A DNA stretch of 64,000 bases from contig JADLSH010000379.1 in NCBI GenBank assembly GCA_016169945.1, positions 4,026,001-4,090,000 on the forward strand. The letters run 5' to 3'. Within the stretch, counting starts at the first letter, position 1; every line of letters begins with the position of its first letter. The position numbers and the translations under genes are program-made. This stretch comes from Trachythela sp. YZ-2020. Lineage: Eukaryota; Cnidaria; Anthozoa; Malacalcyonacea; Clavulariidae. The notes below the pieces were generated by a model. That model was not told where the DNA came from and did not search any database. It worked only from the letters and a program-made list of their open reading frames with translations. Below, in pieces: positions 1-11,341 of the stretch.

Positions 1-306
1 ACGCAAATGAAAGTGAACGTTAATGAAAGTGAACGCAAATGAAAGTGAACGTTAATGAAAGTGAACGCAAATTAAAGTGAAGGCAAATGAAAGTGAACGC
101 AAATGAATTGATCGCAAATGAAAGTAAACGCAAATGAAAGTGAACGTTAATGAAAGTAAACGCAAATGAAAGTGAACGATAATGAAAGTGAACGCTAATG
201 AAAGTGAACGCTAATGAAAGTGAACGCAAATGAAAGTAAACGCTAATGAAAGTGAACGCACATGAAAGTGAACGCAAATGAAAGTAAACGCTAATGAAAG
301 TGAACT
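1..306. repeat. 16-bp minisatellite
   Basis: Tandem copies of a 16-bp unit, acgcaaatgaaagtga, with variants acgttaat and acgctaat in the first half. About 19 units are visible and the array runs off the left edge. The minus-strand ORF across it is only a by-product of a 48-nt (three-unit) periodicity. Confidence 0.9.
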
Positions 307-355
307 TTGTAATAAACAGTAATAAAGCTGACAAATGCTATGTATATTTGGTTAC

Positions 356-472
356 CTCTGCAGTCTAGTCCATCCCCAGTAAAACCAGGGTCGCAAGTGC
401 AGGTTGCCGTGTGATTGACAACTGCACAAGACGCATTTTTATGACAGTTCGCGGACTCACAAGGATCTAGAT
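356..472 (-). CDS. EGF-like exon (most 3' seen)
   Basis: 39 codons, phase 1-1, acceptor TTTTTTTAG and donor GTAACC. It reads DLDPCESANCHKNASC then CTCDPGFTGDGLDC: six cysteines with the GFTGDG turn typical of fibrillin/nidogen-like EGF modules. It is the last exon before the window edge, so the protein continues to the left. Confidence 0.85.
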
Positions 473-586
473 CTAAAAAAATCCAAAGCTTTAGTTTCCC
501 AAAGTAAAACTTACATTAAGTTGGCGATAAAGGATGGCGATAATGATTGTTGTGTTATAACTCAGGTAAACCAAATTCAAACTTAC

Positions 587-874
587 AACGTCGACAGTAA
601 GTGCCGTTATATTCTGGAGTGCATAAACAGATTTTTAACTTTTCATCACTTTGACAGCTTGCGCCATTATGACACGGTGCTGACGCACAGCGGTCAGGGG
701 AGGCGCTGGTGCTCGATCCTGGTGGGGCAGTGGTGTTTTGTCCAGGTGGGACGGTGGTGTTTTGTCCAGGTGGGACGGTGGTGTTTTGTCCAGGAGGGCC
801 AGTCGCAGGAGACGATGTTGCATTAGAAACATTAGATTGACCACTCGCAATGGTACTGACAGTTGTAGGTAATG
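587..874 (-). CDS. Pro/Thr-rich linker plus EGF-like exon
   Basis: 96 codons, phase 1-1, acceptor ATCAAG and donor GTAAGT. The first ~58 residues are Ser/Thr/Pro-rich and contain three tandem copies of the octapeptide PPGQNTTV (the third ends in A), each with an N-T-T glycosylation sequon. The last ~36 residues form an EGF module (RCASAPCHNGASC, then CLCTPEYNGTYC). Inferred role: a mucin-like, O- and N-glycosylated stalk. An alternative acceptor at CTGTCAG lies a few codons inside but would break the phase-1 rule. Confidence 0.85.
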
Positions 875-991
875 CTTGATTTTAAAAAATAAAAAGAAGA
901 TCTTAATTGATTAAAACCACCAATAAAACGACTATACATCATTTTTTGCAATTACTCCTCCATATATTTTGTTCATTTGTAGCGGTTTAGA

Positions 992-1212
992 TGGGTTTCA
1001 CTATGCACGATCGTGCAGCAGATGGTGGACAACTGGTAGTTGTAACAAAGTGAGGTAATAATGTTCATTCTTTTCAATATATGCAAAAGTCTTGTACTTG
1101 GGAGTAAACAGATAGAGCTAAGTGATATGGTTTAATTTTCTTGCTCCTAAAAGTGTGAACAGTTTTGCAGTTGACCACAATCTGCTGCCCGTAACGCTTA
1201 CTGAAAGCCACC
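992..1212. mobile_element. Foldback MITE, GTGCAGCAG family (copy 1)
   Basis: Imperfect inverted termini: left gggtttcac...cgtgcagcagatggtgg, right the reverse complement (accacaatctgctgcccg...gccacc). The internal part (gtcttgtacttgg...agatag) is shared with the copies at 10784, 15549 and 33170. Superfamily not assigned; target duplication not clear. Confidence 0.65.
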
Positions 1213-1239
1213 AATAATTTATTACAATCAATCAGATAC

Positions 1240-1329
1240 CTTCGCACTCCGAACCTTCCATACATTTACAAGTGTAGCCAGTTGTTTTATTACAGTAGTA
1301 GCCCGTTGCTGTACATTTCCGACATTTTT
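1240..1329 (-). CDS. EGF-like exon, C-x2-C variant
   Basis: 30 codons, phase 1-1, acceptor GTTTAG, donor GTATCTG. Residues KCRKCTATGYYC then TCKCMEGSEC. Six cysteines, but only two residues separate the first two. It is the shortest member of a four-exon subfamily (with 8055, 9599 and 10160) that share CNKTT and C-x-C-x-EG motifs. Confidence 0.75.
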
Positions 1330-1398
1330 CTAAACAACGATTAAACAAGAACTAAGTAATCAGATCAATTTCCATATTAACAATCTTAATTTAATCCC

Positions 1399-4300
1399 TG
1401 TTGGAGAGGAGGGCTTGTTGGAAAGGAGGGCGTATTGGAGAGGAGGAAGAGGAGGACTTATGGGAGAGGAAGGCTTATTGGAGAAGAGGGCTTATTGGAG
1501 AGAAAGGCTTATTGGCGTGGAGGGCTTGTTGGAGAGGAGGGCGTATTGGACAGGAGGGCTTATCGGAGCGGACTTGTGGGAGAGGAAGGCATATTGGAAA
1601 AGAGGGCTTATTGGAGAGGAGGGCTTATTGGAGAGAAAGGCTTATTGGAGAGAAGGACGTATTGGAGAGGAGGATTTATTGGTGAGGAGGGCTTATTGGA
1701 GAGGAGGGCTTATGGTTAGGAGGACTTATTGGAGAGGAGGGCTTATTGGAGAGGAGGATTTATTGGTGAGGAGGGCTTATTGGAGAGAAAGGCTTATTGG
1801 AGAGGAGGGCTTATTGGAGAGAAAGGCTTATTGGAGAGGAGGGCTTATTGGAGAGAAAGGCTTATTGGAGAGGAGGGCTTATTGGAGAGGAGGGCTTATT
1901 GGAGAGAAAGGCTTATTGGAGAGGAGGGCTTATTGGAGAGGAGGGCTTATTGGAGAGGAGGATTTATTGGAGAGGAGGGCTTATTGGAGAGGAGGGCTTA
2001 TTGGAGAGGAGGACTTATTGGAGAGGAGGATTTATTGGAGAGGAGGGCTTATTGGAGAGAAAGGCTTATTGCAGAGGAGGGCTTATTGCAGAGGAGGGCT
2101 TATTGGAGAGGAGGATTTATTGGAGAGGAGGGCTTATTGGAGAGGAGGGCTTATTGAAGAGGAGGATTTATTGGAGAGAAAGGCTTATTGGAGAGGAGGG
2201 CTTATTGGAGAGAAAGGCTTATTGGAGAGAAGGACGTATTGGAGAGGAGGATTTATTGGTGAGGAGGGCTTATTGGAGAGGAGGGCTTATTGGAGAGGAG
2301 GGCTTATTGGAGAGGAGAGCTTATTGGAGAGAAGGGCTTATTGGAGAGGAGGATTTATTGGTGAGGAGGGCTTATTGGAGAGGAGGACTTATTGGTGAAG
2401 AGGGCTTATTGGAGAGAAAGGCTTATTGGAGAGGAGGGCTTATTGGAGAGGAGGGCTTATTGGAGAGAAAGGCTTATTGGAGAGGAGGGCTTATTGGAGA
2501 GGAGGGCTTATTGGAGAGGAGGATTTATTGGAGAGGAAGGCTTATTGGAGAGGAGGGCTTATTGGAGAGGAAGGCTTATTGGAGAGGAGGGCTTATTGGA
2601 GAGGAGGACTTATTGGAGAGGAGGATTTATTGGAGAGGAGGGCTTATTGGAGAGAAAGGCTTATTGCAGAGGAGGGCTTATTGCAGAGGAGGGCTTATTG
2701 GAGAGGAGGGCTTATTGGAGAGGAGGATTTATTGGAGAGGAGGGCTTATTGGAGAGGAGGGCTTATTGAAGAGGAGGATTTATTGGAGAGGAGGGCTTAT
2801 TGGAGAGGAGGATTTATTGGAGAGGAGGGCTTATTGAAGAGGAGGGCTTATTGAAGAGGAGGATTTATTGGAGAGAAAGGCTTATTGGAGAGGAGGATTT
2901 ATTGGTGAGGAGGGCTTATTGGAGAGGAGGACTTATTGGTGAAGAGGGCTTATTGGAGAGGAGGATTTATTGGTGAGGAAGGCTTATTGGAGAGGAGGGC
3001 TTATTGGAGTGGAAGGCTTATTGGAGAGGAGGGCTTATTGGAGAGAAAGGCTTATTGGAGAGAAAGGCTTATTGGAGAGGAGGGCTTATTGGAGAGAAAG
3101 GCTTATTGGAGTGGAAGGCTTATTGGAGAGAAAGGCTTATTGGAGAGGAGGGCTTATTGGAGAGGAGGGCTTATTGGAGAGGAGGGCTTATTGGAGAGAA
3201 AGGCTTATTGGAGAGGAGGGCTTATTGGAGAGGAGGGCTTATTGGAGAGGAGGGCTTATTGGAGAGAAAGGCTTATTGGAGTGGAAGGCTTATTGGGGAG
3301 GAGAGCTTATTGGAGAGGAGAGCTTATTGGAGAGGAGAGCTTATTGGAGAGGAGGGCTTATTGGAGAGGAGGGCTTATTGGAGAGGAGGGCTTATTGGAG
3401 AGAAAGGCTTATTGGAGTGGAAGGCTTATTGGAGAGAAAGGCTTATTGGAGAGGAGGGCTTATTGGAGAGAAAGGCTTATTGGAGAGGAGGGCTTATTGG
3501 AGAGGAGGGCTTATTGGAGAGAAAGGCTTATTGGAGAGGAGGGCTTATTGGAGAGAAAGGCTTATTGGAGAGGAGGGCTTATTGGAGAGGAGGGCTTATT
3601 GGAGAGGAGGGCTTATTGGAGAGAAAGGCTTATTGGAGTGGAAGGCTTATTGGAGAGAAAGGCTTATTGGAGAGGAGGGCTTATTGGAGAGAAAGGCTTA
3701 TTGGAGAGGAGGGCTTATTGGAGAGGAGGGCTTATTGGAGAGAAAGGCTTATTGGAGAGAAAGGCTTATTGGAGAGGAGGGCTTATTGGAGAGAAAGGCT
3801 TATTGGAGAGAAAGGCTTATTGGAGAGGAGGGCTTATTGGAGAGGAGGGCTTATTGGAGTGGAAGGCTTATTGGAGAGGAGGGCTTATTGGAGAGAAAGG
3901 CTTATTGGAGAGGAGGGCTTATTGGAGAGAAAGGCTTATTGGAGTGGAAGGCTTATTGGAGAGGAGGGCTTATTGGAGAGAAAGGCTTATTGGAGAGGAG
4001 GGCTTATTGGAGAGAAAGGCTTATTGGAGAGGAGGGCTTATTGGAGAGGAGGGCTTATTGGGGAGAAAGGCTTATTGGAGAGGAGGGCTTATTGGAGAGG
4101 AGGGCTTATTGGAGAGAAAGGCTTATTGGAGAGGAGGTCTTATTGGAGAGGAGGGCTTATTGGAGAGAAAGGCTTATTGGAGAGGAGGTCTTATTGGAGA
4201 GAAAGGCTTATTGGAGTGGAAGGCTTATTGGAGAGGAGGGCTTATTGGAGAGAAAGGCTTATTGGAGAGGAGGGCTTATTGGAGAGAAAGGCTTATTGGA

Positions 4301-7300
4301 GAGGAAGGCTTATTGGAGAGGAGGGCTTATTGGAGAGAAAGGCTTATTGGAGTGGAGGGCTTATTGGAGAGGAGGGCTTATTGGAGAGAAAGGCTTATTG
4401 GAGAGGAGGGCTTATTGGAGAGAAAGGCTTATTGGAGTGGAAGGCTTATTGGAGAGGAGGGCTTATTGGAGAGGAGGGCTTATTGGAGAGGAGGGCTTAT
4501 TGGAGAGGAGGGCTTATTGGAGAGAAAGGCTTATTGGAGAGGAGGGCTTATTGGAGAGGAGGGCTTATTGGAGAGGAGGGCTTATTGGAGAGGAGGGCTT
4601 ATTGGAGAGAAAGGCTTATTGGAGAGGAGGTCTTATTGGAGAGGAGGGCTTATTGGAGAGAAAGGCTTATTGGAGAGGAGGGCTTATTGGAGAGAAAGGC
4701 TAATTGGAGTGGAAGGCTTATTGGAGAGGAGGGCTTATTGGAGAGAAAGGCTTATTGGAGAGGAGGGCTTATTGGAGAGAAAGGCTTATTGGAGTGGAAG
4801 GCTTATTGGAGAGGAGGGCTTATTGGAGAGAAAGGCTTATTGGAGTGGAGGGCTTATTGGAGAGGAGGGCTTATTGGAGAGAAAGGCTTATTGGAGAGGA
4901 GGGCTTATTGGAGTGGAAGGCTTATTGGAGAGGAGGGCTTATTGGAGAGAAAGGCTTATTGGAGAGGAGGGCTTATTGGAGAGAAAGGCTTATTGGAGTG
5001 GAAGGCTTATTGGAGAGGAGGGCTTATTGGAGAGAAAGGCTTATTGGAGAGGAGGGCTTATTGGAGAGAAAGGCTTATTGGAGAGGAGGGCTTATTGGAG
5101 AGGAGGGCTTATTGGGGAGAAAGGCTTATTGGAGAGGAGGGCTTATTGGAGAGGAGGGCTTATTGGAGAGAAAGGCTTATTGGAGAGGAGGTCTTATTGG
5201 AGAGGAGGGCTTATTGGAGAGAAAGGCTTATTGGAGAGGAGGTCTTATTGGAGAGAAAGGCTTATTGGAGTGGAAGGCTTATTGGAGAGGAGGGCTTATT
5301 GGAGAGAAAGGCTTATTGGAGAGGAGGGCTTATTGGAGAGAAAGGCTTATTGGAGTGGAAGGCTTATTGGAGAGGAGGGCTTATTGGAGAGAAAGGCTTA
5401 TTGGAGTGGAGGGCTTATTGGAGAGGAGGGCTTATTGGAGAGAAAGGCTTATTGGAGAGGAGGGCTTATTGGAGAGAAAGGCTTATTGGAGTGGAAGGCT
5501 TATTGGAGAGGAGGGCTTATTGGAGAGGAGGGCTTATTGGAGAGGAGGGCTTATTGGAGAGGAGGGCTTATTGGAGAGGAGGGCTTATTGGAGAGAAAGG
5601 CTTATTGGAGAGGAGGTCTTATTGGAGAGGAGGGCTTATTGGAGAGAAAGGCTTATTGGAGAGGAGGGCTTATTGGAGAGAAAGGCTTATTGGAGTGGAA
5701 GGCTTATTGGAGAGGAGGGCTTATTGGAGAGAAAGGCTTATTGGAGAGGAGGGCTTATTGGAGAGAAAGGCTTATTGGAGTGGAAGGCTTATTGGAGAGG
5801 AGGGCTTATTGGAGAGAAAGGCTTATTGGAGTGGAGGGCTTATTGGAGAGGAGGGCTTATTGGAGAGAAAGGCTTATTGGAGAGGAGGGCTTATTGGAGA
5901 GAAAGGCTTATTGGAGTGGAAGGCTTATTGGAGAGGAGGGCTTATTGGAGAGGAGGGCTTATTGGAGAGGAGGGCTTATTGGAGAGGAGGACTTATTGGA
6001 GAGAAAGGCTTATTGGAGTGGAAGGCTTATTGGAGAGGAGGGCTTATTGGAGAGGAAGGCTTATTGGAGAGGAGGGCTTATTGGAGAGGAGGATTTATTG
6101 GAGAGGAGAGCTTATTGGAGAGGAGGGCTTATTGGAGAGGAGGGATTATTGGAGAGGAGAGCTTATTGGAGAGGAGGGCTTATTGGAGAGAAAGGCTTAT
6201 TGGAGAGGAGGGCTTATTGGGGAGGAAGGCTTATTGGAGAGAAAGGCTTATTGGAGAGGAGGGCTTATTGGAGAGGAGAGCTTATTGGAGAGGAGGGCTT
6301 ATTGGAGAGGAGAGCTTATTGGAGAGAAAGGCTTATTGGAGAGGAAGGCTTATTGGAGAGGAGGGCTTATTGGAGAGGAGAGCTTATTGGAGAGGAGGGC
6401 TTATTGGAGAGGAGAGCTTATTGGAGAGGAGGGGTTATTGGAGAGGAGAGCTTATTGGAGAGGAGAGCTTATTGGAGAGGAGGGCTTATTGGAGAGGAGG
6501 GCTTATTGGGGAGGAGAGCTTATTGGAGAGGAGAGCTTATTGGAGAGGAGAGCTTATTGGAGAGGAGGGCTTATTGGAGAGGAGGGCTTATTGGGGAGGA
6601 GAGCTTATTGGAGAGGAGAGCTTATTGGAGAGGAGGGATTATTGGAGAGGAGGGCTTATTGGAGAGGAGGGCTTATTGGAGAGGAGGGCTTATTGGAGAG
6701 GAGGGCTTATTGGAGAGGAGGGCTTATTGGAGAGGAGGGCTTATTGGAGAGGAGGTCTTATTGGAGAGGAGAGCTTATTGGAGAGGAGCGCTTATTGGAG
6801 AGGAGGGCTTATTGGAGAGGAGAGCTTATTGGAGAGGAGGGCTTATTGGAGAGGAGGGCTTATTGGAGAGAAAGGCTTATTGGAGAGGAGAGCTTTTTGG
6901 AGAGGAGGGCTTATTGGAGAGGAGAGCTTATTGGAGAGGAGGGCTTATTGGAGAGGAGAGCTTATTGGAGAGGAGGGCTTATTGGAGAGGAGGGCTTATT
7001 GGAGAGGAGGGCTTATTGGAGAGGAGAGCTTATTGGAGTGGAAGGCTTATTGGAGAGGAGGACTTATTGGAGAGGAAGGCTTATTGGAGAGGAGGGCTTA
7101 TTGGAGAGGAGGGCTTATTGGAGAGGAGAGCTTATTGGAGAGGAGAGCTTATTGGAGTGGAAGGCTTATTGGAGAGGAGGACTTATTGGAGAGGAAGGCT
7201 TATTGGAGAGGAGGGCTTATTGGAGAGGAGGGCTTATTGGAGAGGAGGGCTTATTGGAGAGGAGAGCTTATTGGAGAGGAGGGCTTATTGGAGAGGAGAG

Positions 7301-7690
7301 CTTATTGGAGAGAAAGGCTTATTGGAGAGGAGAGCTTTTTGGAGAGGAGGGCTTATTGGAGAGGAGAGCTTATTGGAGAGGAGGGCTTATTGGAGAGGAG
7401 AGCTTATTGGAGAGGAGGGCTTATTGGAGAGGAGGGCTTATTGGAGAGGAGGGCTTATTGGAGAGGAGAGCTTATTGGAGTGGAAGGCTTATTGGAGAGG
7501 AGGACTTATTGGAGAGGAAGGCTTATTGGAGAGGAGGGCTTATTGGAGAGGAGGGCTTATTGGAGAGGAGGGCTTATTGGAGAGGAGGGCTTATTGGAGA
7601 GGAGGTCTTATTGGAGAGGAGAGCTTATTGGAGAGGAGGGCTTATTGGAGAGGAGGGCTTATTGGAGAGGAGGGCTTATTGGAGAGGAAA
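1399..7690. repeat. Giant 17-bp minisatellite, ~370 units
   Basis: About 6.3 kb of uninterrupted tandem repeats of the 17-bp unit ttattggagaggagggc, inside the intron between the EGF-like exons at 8055 and 1240. Four main unit variants occur: gaggaggg, gagaaagg, gtggaagg and gaggagag. The array is zoned. 1400-2930 is rich in ggatttattgg and ggacttattgg variants, 2930-6080 mixes gagaaagg and gtggaagg, and 6080-7690 is dominated by gagagc. Purines dominate the plus strand. No plus frame of the main unit contains a stop, so ORFs of up to 1587 codons are open in all three frames; these are regarded as spurious. Confidence 0.97.
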
Positions 7691-8054
7691 GCCTACTAAA
7701 GAAGGGGGTTTAATAGAGTGTGGTAATAGTTTCCGCTATCATATAAAATATGACATGACAACTTGAGGTAAACTCAGGATTTACAATACACGCCACAGTG
7801 TATTTTGACATTTGATTTATTTCAAAATTATGATGTACCATCATTGTAAATGACAAGGACAATATATCTAATCAGTATTCGTGTGTTTCTTTGTTGTGAG
7901 GGAGGGTATAAAAGATATTCTTAATTAATAATAGATTTGTTTCTGTAAAAGGGGAGGTGTTTATTAGAGAAGGAGTGCATTTGAGAGGGTGCTTACAGCC
8001 TTCGTTTGATAACTGTGGCATGGTATTCATAAGATCCATCATATCCATACATAC

Positions 8055-8156
8055 CTTTGCATTGGCCATCTTTCCGTTCATAGCCTTCAATACATTCACA
8101 AGTCCAGCCGGTTGTTTTATTACAGTATGAATTGTTCACACAGTTTCTGCATTTAT
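8055..8156 (-). CDS. EGF-like exon, C-x2-C variant
   Basis: 34 codons, phase 1-1, acceptor TGTTTAG, donor GTATGT. Reads DKCRNCVNNSYCNKTTGW, then TCECIEGYERKDGQCK. Closest relative is the exon at 9599. Confidence 0.85.
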
Positions 8157-8164
8157 CTAAACAA

Positions 8165-9320
8165 ACAATATATAATGATATTTTTCTCTATTATGTGTAT
8201 ACCTGCATATAAGGAGTAATAACTTGATTATAGTATTGCTTGGATATATAGACCAGATAAATAAAGTTGGTCGAATATATACCACTTTGATTGGCTGAGC
8301 TACTCGCCGTATACCAGTTCATATACGGTGTGTAGCGAAAACAAAATGGCGCCTCAAAAACTACTGTGGTTTTGTGAGCGAGAAAACAGCAAGTTGTTCG
8401 CTCTTTATGGCGTTAATAGAAAAAAATTATACCATTCGCTGTCGTCTATCAGCTTATATACGACTTGAGCTAATGGACATTGTATAACAGTTAAATATTT
8501 GATCGAGCATCACCATAATTTCTGTTTCATTTCCTAGCAATGGTATTGGTCGGTTTCAGATAGCGTTACGAATAGAAGATTGTGGTCAAATGTGGACACA
8601 TACAGGAGTAATAAAATAAAATAATTATTTTCTCTTGAAGTCAGACATTGTAGAAAAGCAAAGACCACATGCCAAGGCTTGAAAGGTTCAGACTAGATAG
8701 AATTTACTGATAATTTGCCAGAAAATTCATTTTTTGCAATTTTCTTATTATGTATATCTACTTGTAATATTTAGATATAATATTCGTTTTCAACATCTTA
8801 TAAGCTTTAAAATGATATATAACATGCTGACGCATATTTGAATTGTTAATTATCCATCATTCAAAAGGCCGCATCTTTCACAAGCGTACAAATCAGGGTA
8901 GCTTGCCCCTTAAATCTCCATCACTTTTGTGTATTTGCCTCCAAATAAAAGACTACCACGTATCATGAAAATAATTAATGTTACATTCTAAGTCTGATAA
9001 CAGCCTGTTTGCAACCATCTGCTGTACGAATGTGCTTAGTGAAACTGAGCTATTCGGCTCGTGAAGTCACGCGAGAATATTACGTCATGCTAAATATTAT
9101 GCTTTTTTGGGAGGCATTATCGTGGATTTCATCGAAGTGCCGTTTTCGCTTATATCTTCCGAAATACTGAAAGTTAAGGCAAGCTATATGTCGCTAGAAT
9201 CCTTGAACTACGAGGAGTATTTTGGTGCATAGTTTGTTGTTTTAGCATGTCTATAACTCAAGTTATTAAGGAAAGTTGGCGTACGTTTAATGTCAGCCAT
9301 GTTGGATTTCATTTTAATTA
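8165..9320. other. Intron, no feature recognised
   Basis: AT-rich sequence with no exon-like open segment bounded by splice sites, no TIR pair and no tandem repeat that I could recognise. Confidence 0.5.
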
Positions 9321-9328
9321 GTTTGAAT

Positions 9329-9486
9329 CATTGAACTATAATAGACTGGAACGCTAACGCAGGGGGGGAATTGAAGCCAGCTTAATTAAGTTTTTCTGAG
9401 TTTTGAGTTGAAAACCTAGCTAGGCTTCAACGAATCATAGGACTTGATCATAGGAGTTAGCGTTCCAGTTTACTTAGAGTTCACTG
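9329..9486. mobile_element. hAT-type MITE (AGTGAACTC family), short copy
   Basis: Inverted ends related to cagtgaactctaagtagac / gttagcgttccag...cactg. Flanked by a near-perfect 8-bp duplication (gtttgaat left, ttttgaat right). Same family as 30002-30586. Confidence 0.7.
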
Positions 9487-9598
9487 TTTTGAATTTGGCC
9501 AGTAGATTTTGCCACCCAAAATGGCGGAAGCAAAACAATGACGAGTTGTGACGCCACTTGCACGAGCCAAACAGTAATAATATCCATCACCGACATAC

Positions 9599-9700
9599 CT
9601 TCGCAAATCTTGTTAGCTGGTTCGTATCCTTCGATGCATTCACAAGACCAGCTAGTTGTTCTATTACAGTATGAATTGTCACTGCAGTTTCTACACTTAT
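9599..9700 (-). CDS. EGF-like exon, C-x2-C variant
   Basis: 34 codons, phase 1-1, acceptor TGTTTAG, donor GTATGT. Reads DKCRNCSDNSYCNRTTSW, then SCECIEGYEPANKICE. Nearly the same as 8055-8156, indicating tandem exon duplication. Confidence 0.85.
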
Positions 9701-10159
9701 CTAAACAAAGTGTATAGAAGACAGCACGTATTTAATTTCATTGAAATTTACAAGTCCACGGCAACCAGGTATAATATCAGAGATGTTTGGCTACTTTGAT
9801 TTAAGTAAATTAATGTAATATCCCGAATAAATCTATTAACGACCCAACTTTACTAGACCTCTAGGGAGAACGTTTAGAACCGATAGAGCTATCCATTATA
9901 AATACAGTTAGTTTAGTTTAGCTCCTGCAGTAACCCTGGACCAAGAAGGGACGAGCCTTACTGGACTTCTATAGGGAGAACAGTTTAGAACTGATAGGCA
10001 GCGTAAATATAGTTAGTTTCGATTTCCTCCTGGAGTAATAGTGGATCAATTACAACAGATGGCTCTTACTGGATTTCTAGGGAGAGCAGTTTAGAACTGA
10101 TAGAGTTATTCAGTATGAAAAAAGTTAGTTTAGTTCTTATGTATTCATCATATATGCAC

Positions 10160-10264
10160 CTTTGCAGACACCATCATCCATTTCTAAGCCTTCAAAACAT
10201 TTACAAGTCCAGGATGTTGATTCATTACAGTAGGTGTTGGCTAATTCACATGGTTCACATGGAT
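10160..10264 (-). CDS. EGF-like exon, C-x2-C variant
   Basis: 35 codons, phase 1-1, acceptor CCTTTAG, donor GTGCAT (weak). Reads DPCEPCELANTYCNESTSW, then TCKCFEGLEMDDGVCK. First of the four-exon variant subfamily in transcript order; it directly follows discoidin domain 5. Confidence 0.8.
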
Positions 10265-10284
10265 CTAAAGGTAAAAAAATGATG

Positions 10285-10572
10285 TAAATATTCTAAATTT
10301 TGGAATCTCACTCGATAGAATTGAACGTTGAATCCGCATGACCGCAGATTCAATTCCTGCCAGAGGGGCTATATAATTTTCGCTTGAAATTTCCATCTAC
10401 AAGCGAGATGCCCAAAATTTAGAATATTCACCCTTATACCACACACAGTCATCACCCTAGTATATATACACGAACTTGTGGTTAGCTCTTGACAACTGGA
10501 CTCTGTAGCTCAGTTGTCAGAGCGCTGCACCGCAAACGCAGGGCCGCAAGTTCGAGGTCCTGCAGTTGCATT
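10285..10572. mobile_element. tRNA-derived SINE / foldback composite
   Basis: 10285-10440 is an inverted-repeat segment (aaatattctaaattttgg and its complement, with a catctacaa motif). 10498-10572 is a tRNA-like segment with an A-box-like tagctcagttgtc and a B-box-like gttcgaggtcc. The same two parts occur together at 29391-29640 and 58440-58740. Confidence 0.65.
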
Positions 10573-10783
10573 TTTCGCAATTTCTCTTCGTTAGGTCTAA
10601 AATATGTATATATATAGATGTACTCTGAGACTGTGAGTAATGTACGCACGCCTAAATGTGTTCATGAACTTGAGTCTTTAACTTCGCTTTTATGAAAAGT
10701 GCTGGTAAAAACTTTACCTATCGGTTTCAATGCGAGACTGCGTTCGAAACGCTTTGACAAGCAAATGGAACGCATTTACGTAA

Positions 10784-11005
10784 GTGGGTTTTACTAAGAA
10801 CTATCGTGCAGCAGACGGTATACTAGACTGGCAGTTATCAGAGCGATAAAATTCTGTCAATTTTAATATATCTATAGTGGTCTTGTATTTGGTGGTCAGT
10901 AAATAGAATCTTTATGTGTAGCCTAGCTCTCATGCAGTCATGCGCGTATAAGTGTAGACTTTGACCACCATCTGCTGCCCTGTAATGCTTATTGAAACCC
11001 ACCAC
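10784..11005. mobile_element. Foldback MITE, GTGCAGCAG family (copy 2)
   Basis: Left end gtgggttttactaagaac with cgtgcagcagacgg; right end gaccaccatctgctgccc...attgaaacccac. Same interior as copy 1. Confidence 0.75.
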
Positions 11006-11052
11006 TAGCGGGGGCCTTACATTTAAAGAAAATAACAACACACACAACATAC

Positions 11053-11194
11053 CAAAAACACAGCCAAAGAAATCAACTCGAATACATAACCACACTTCCC
11101 ATTCTTCTGGGATAATCTTCAACATCTTCGCCTCGATCGGTTGTTCAAAGAAATGAAACTGAGGTGTTTCAGCGTCGAAATTTCCTGACAAGGT
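11053..11194 (-). CDS. Discoidin domain 5, second exon
   Basis: 142 bp, phase 0 to 1, acceptor CTTTCAAG, donor GTATGT. Reads TLSGNFDAETPQFHFFEQPI, then EAKMLKIIPEEWEVWLCIRV, then DFFGC, the characteristic end of an F5/8 type C domain. It completes the exon at 12222. The closing Gly-Cys is present. Confidence 0.9.
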
Positions 11195-11341
11195 CTTGAA
11201 AGAAAAACAAACGACATAAGACTTACAATTAATGAGCAATAACCTACTATATATAGAGAATATATGTCTAACTGCATCAGCTCTAACTGCATCAACTGGA
11301 GATCGCGGATTCAAACACTTCGTGGGACTTGCTGAGCATGA

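Noticed and set aside
635..850. ORF of 71 codons with repeated LDKTPPSH
   Set aside because: Wrong-frame shadow of the Pro/Thr linker exon at 587-874.
1399..7690. CRISPR-like array
   Set aside because: Units are contiguous without unique spacers.
1415..7766. ORFs of 327-1587 codons on the plus strand in all three frames
   Set aside because: They are the 17-bp minisatellite read through; no start context, splice sites, composition or conservation supports a gene, and all frames give the same peptide period.
10498..10572. tRNA gene
   Set aside because: A- and B-box are present but the arms are mismatched, and the same unit is joined to the same body elsewhere; SINE head is the better call.
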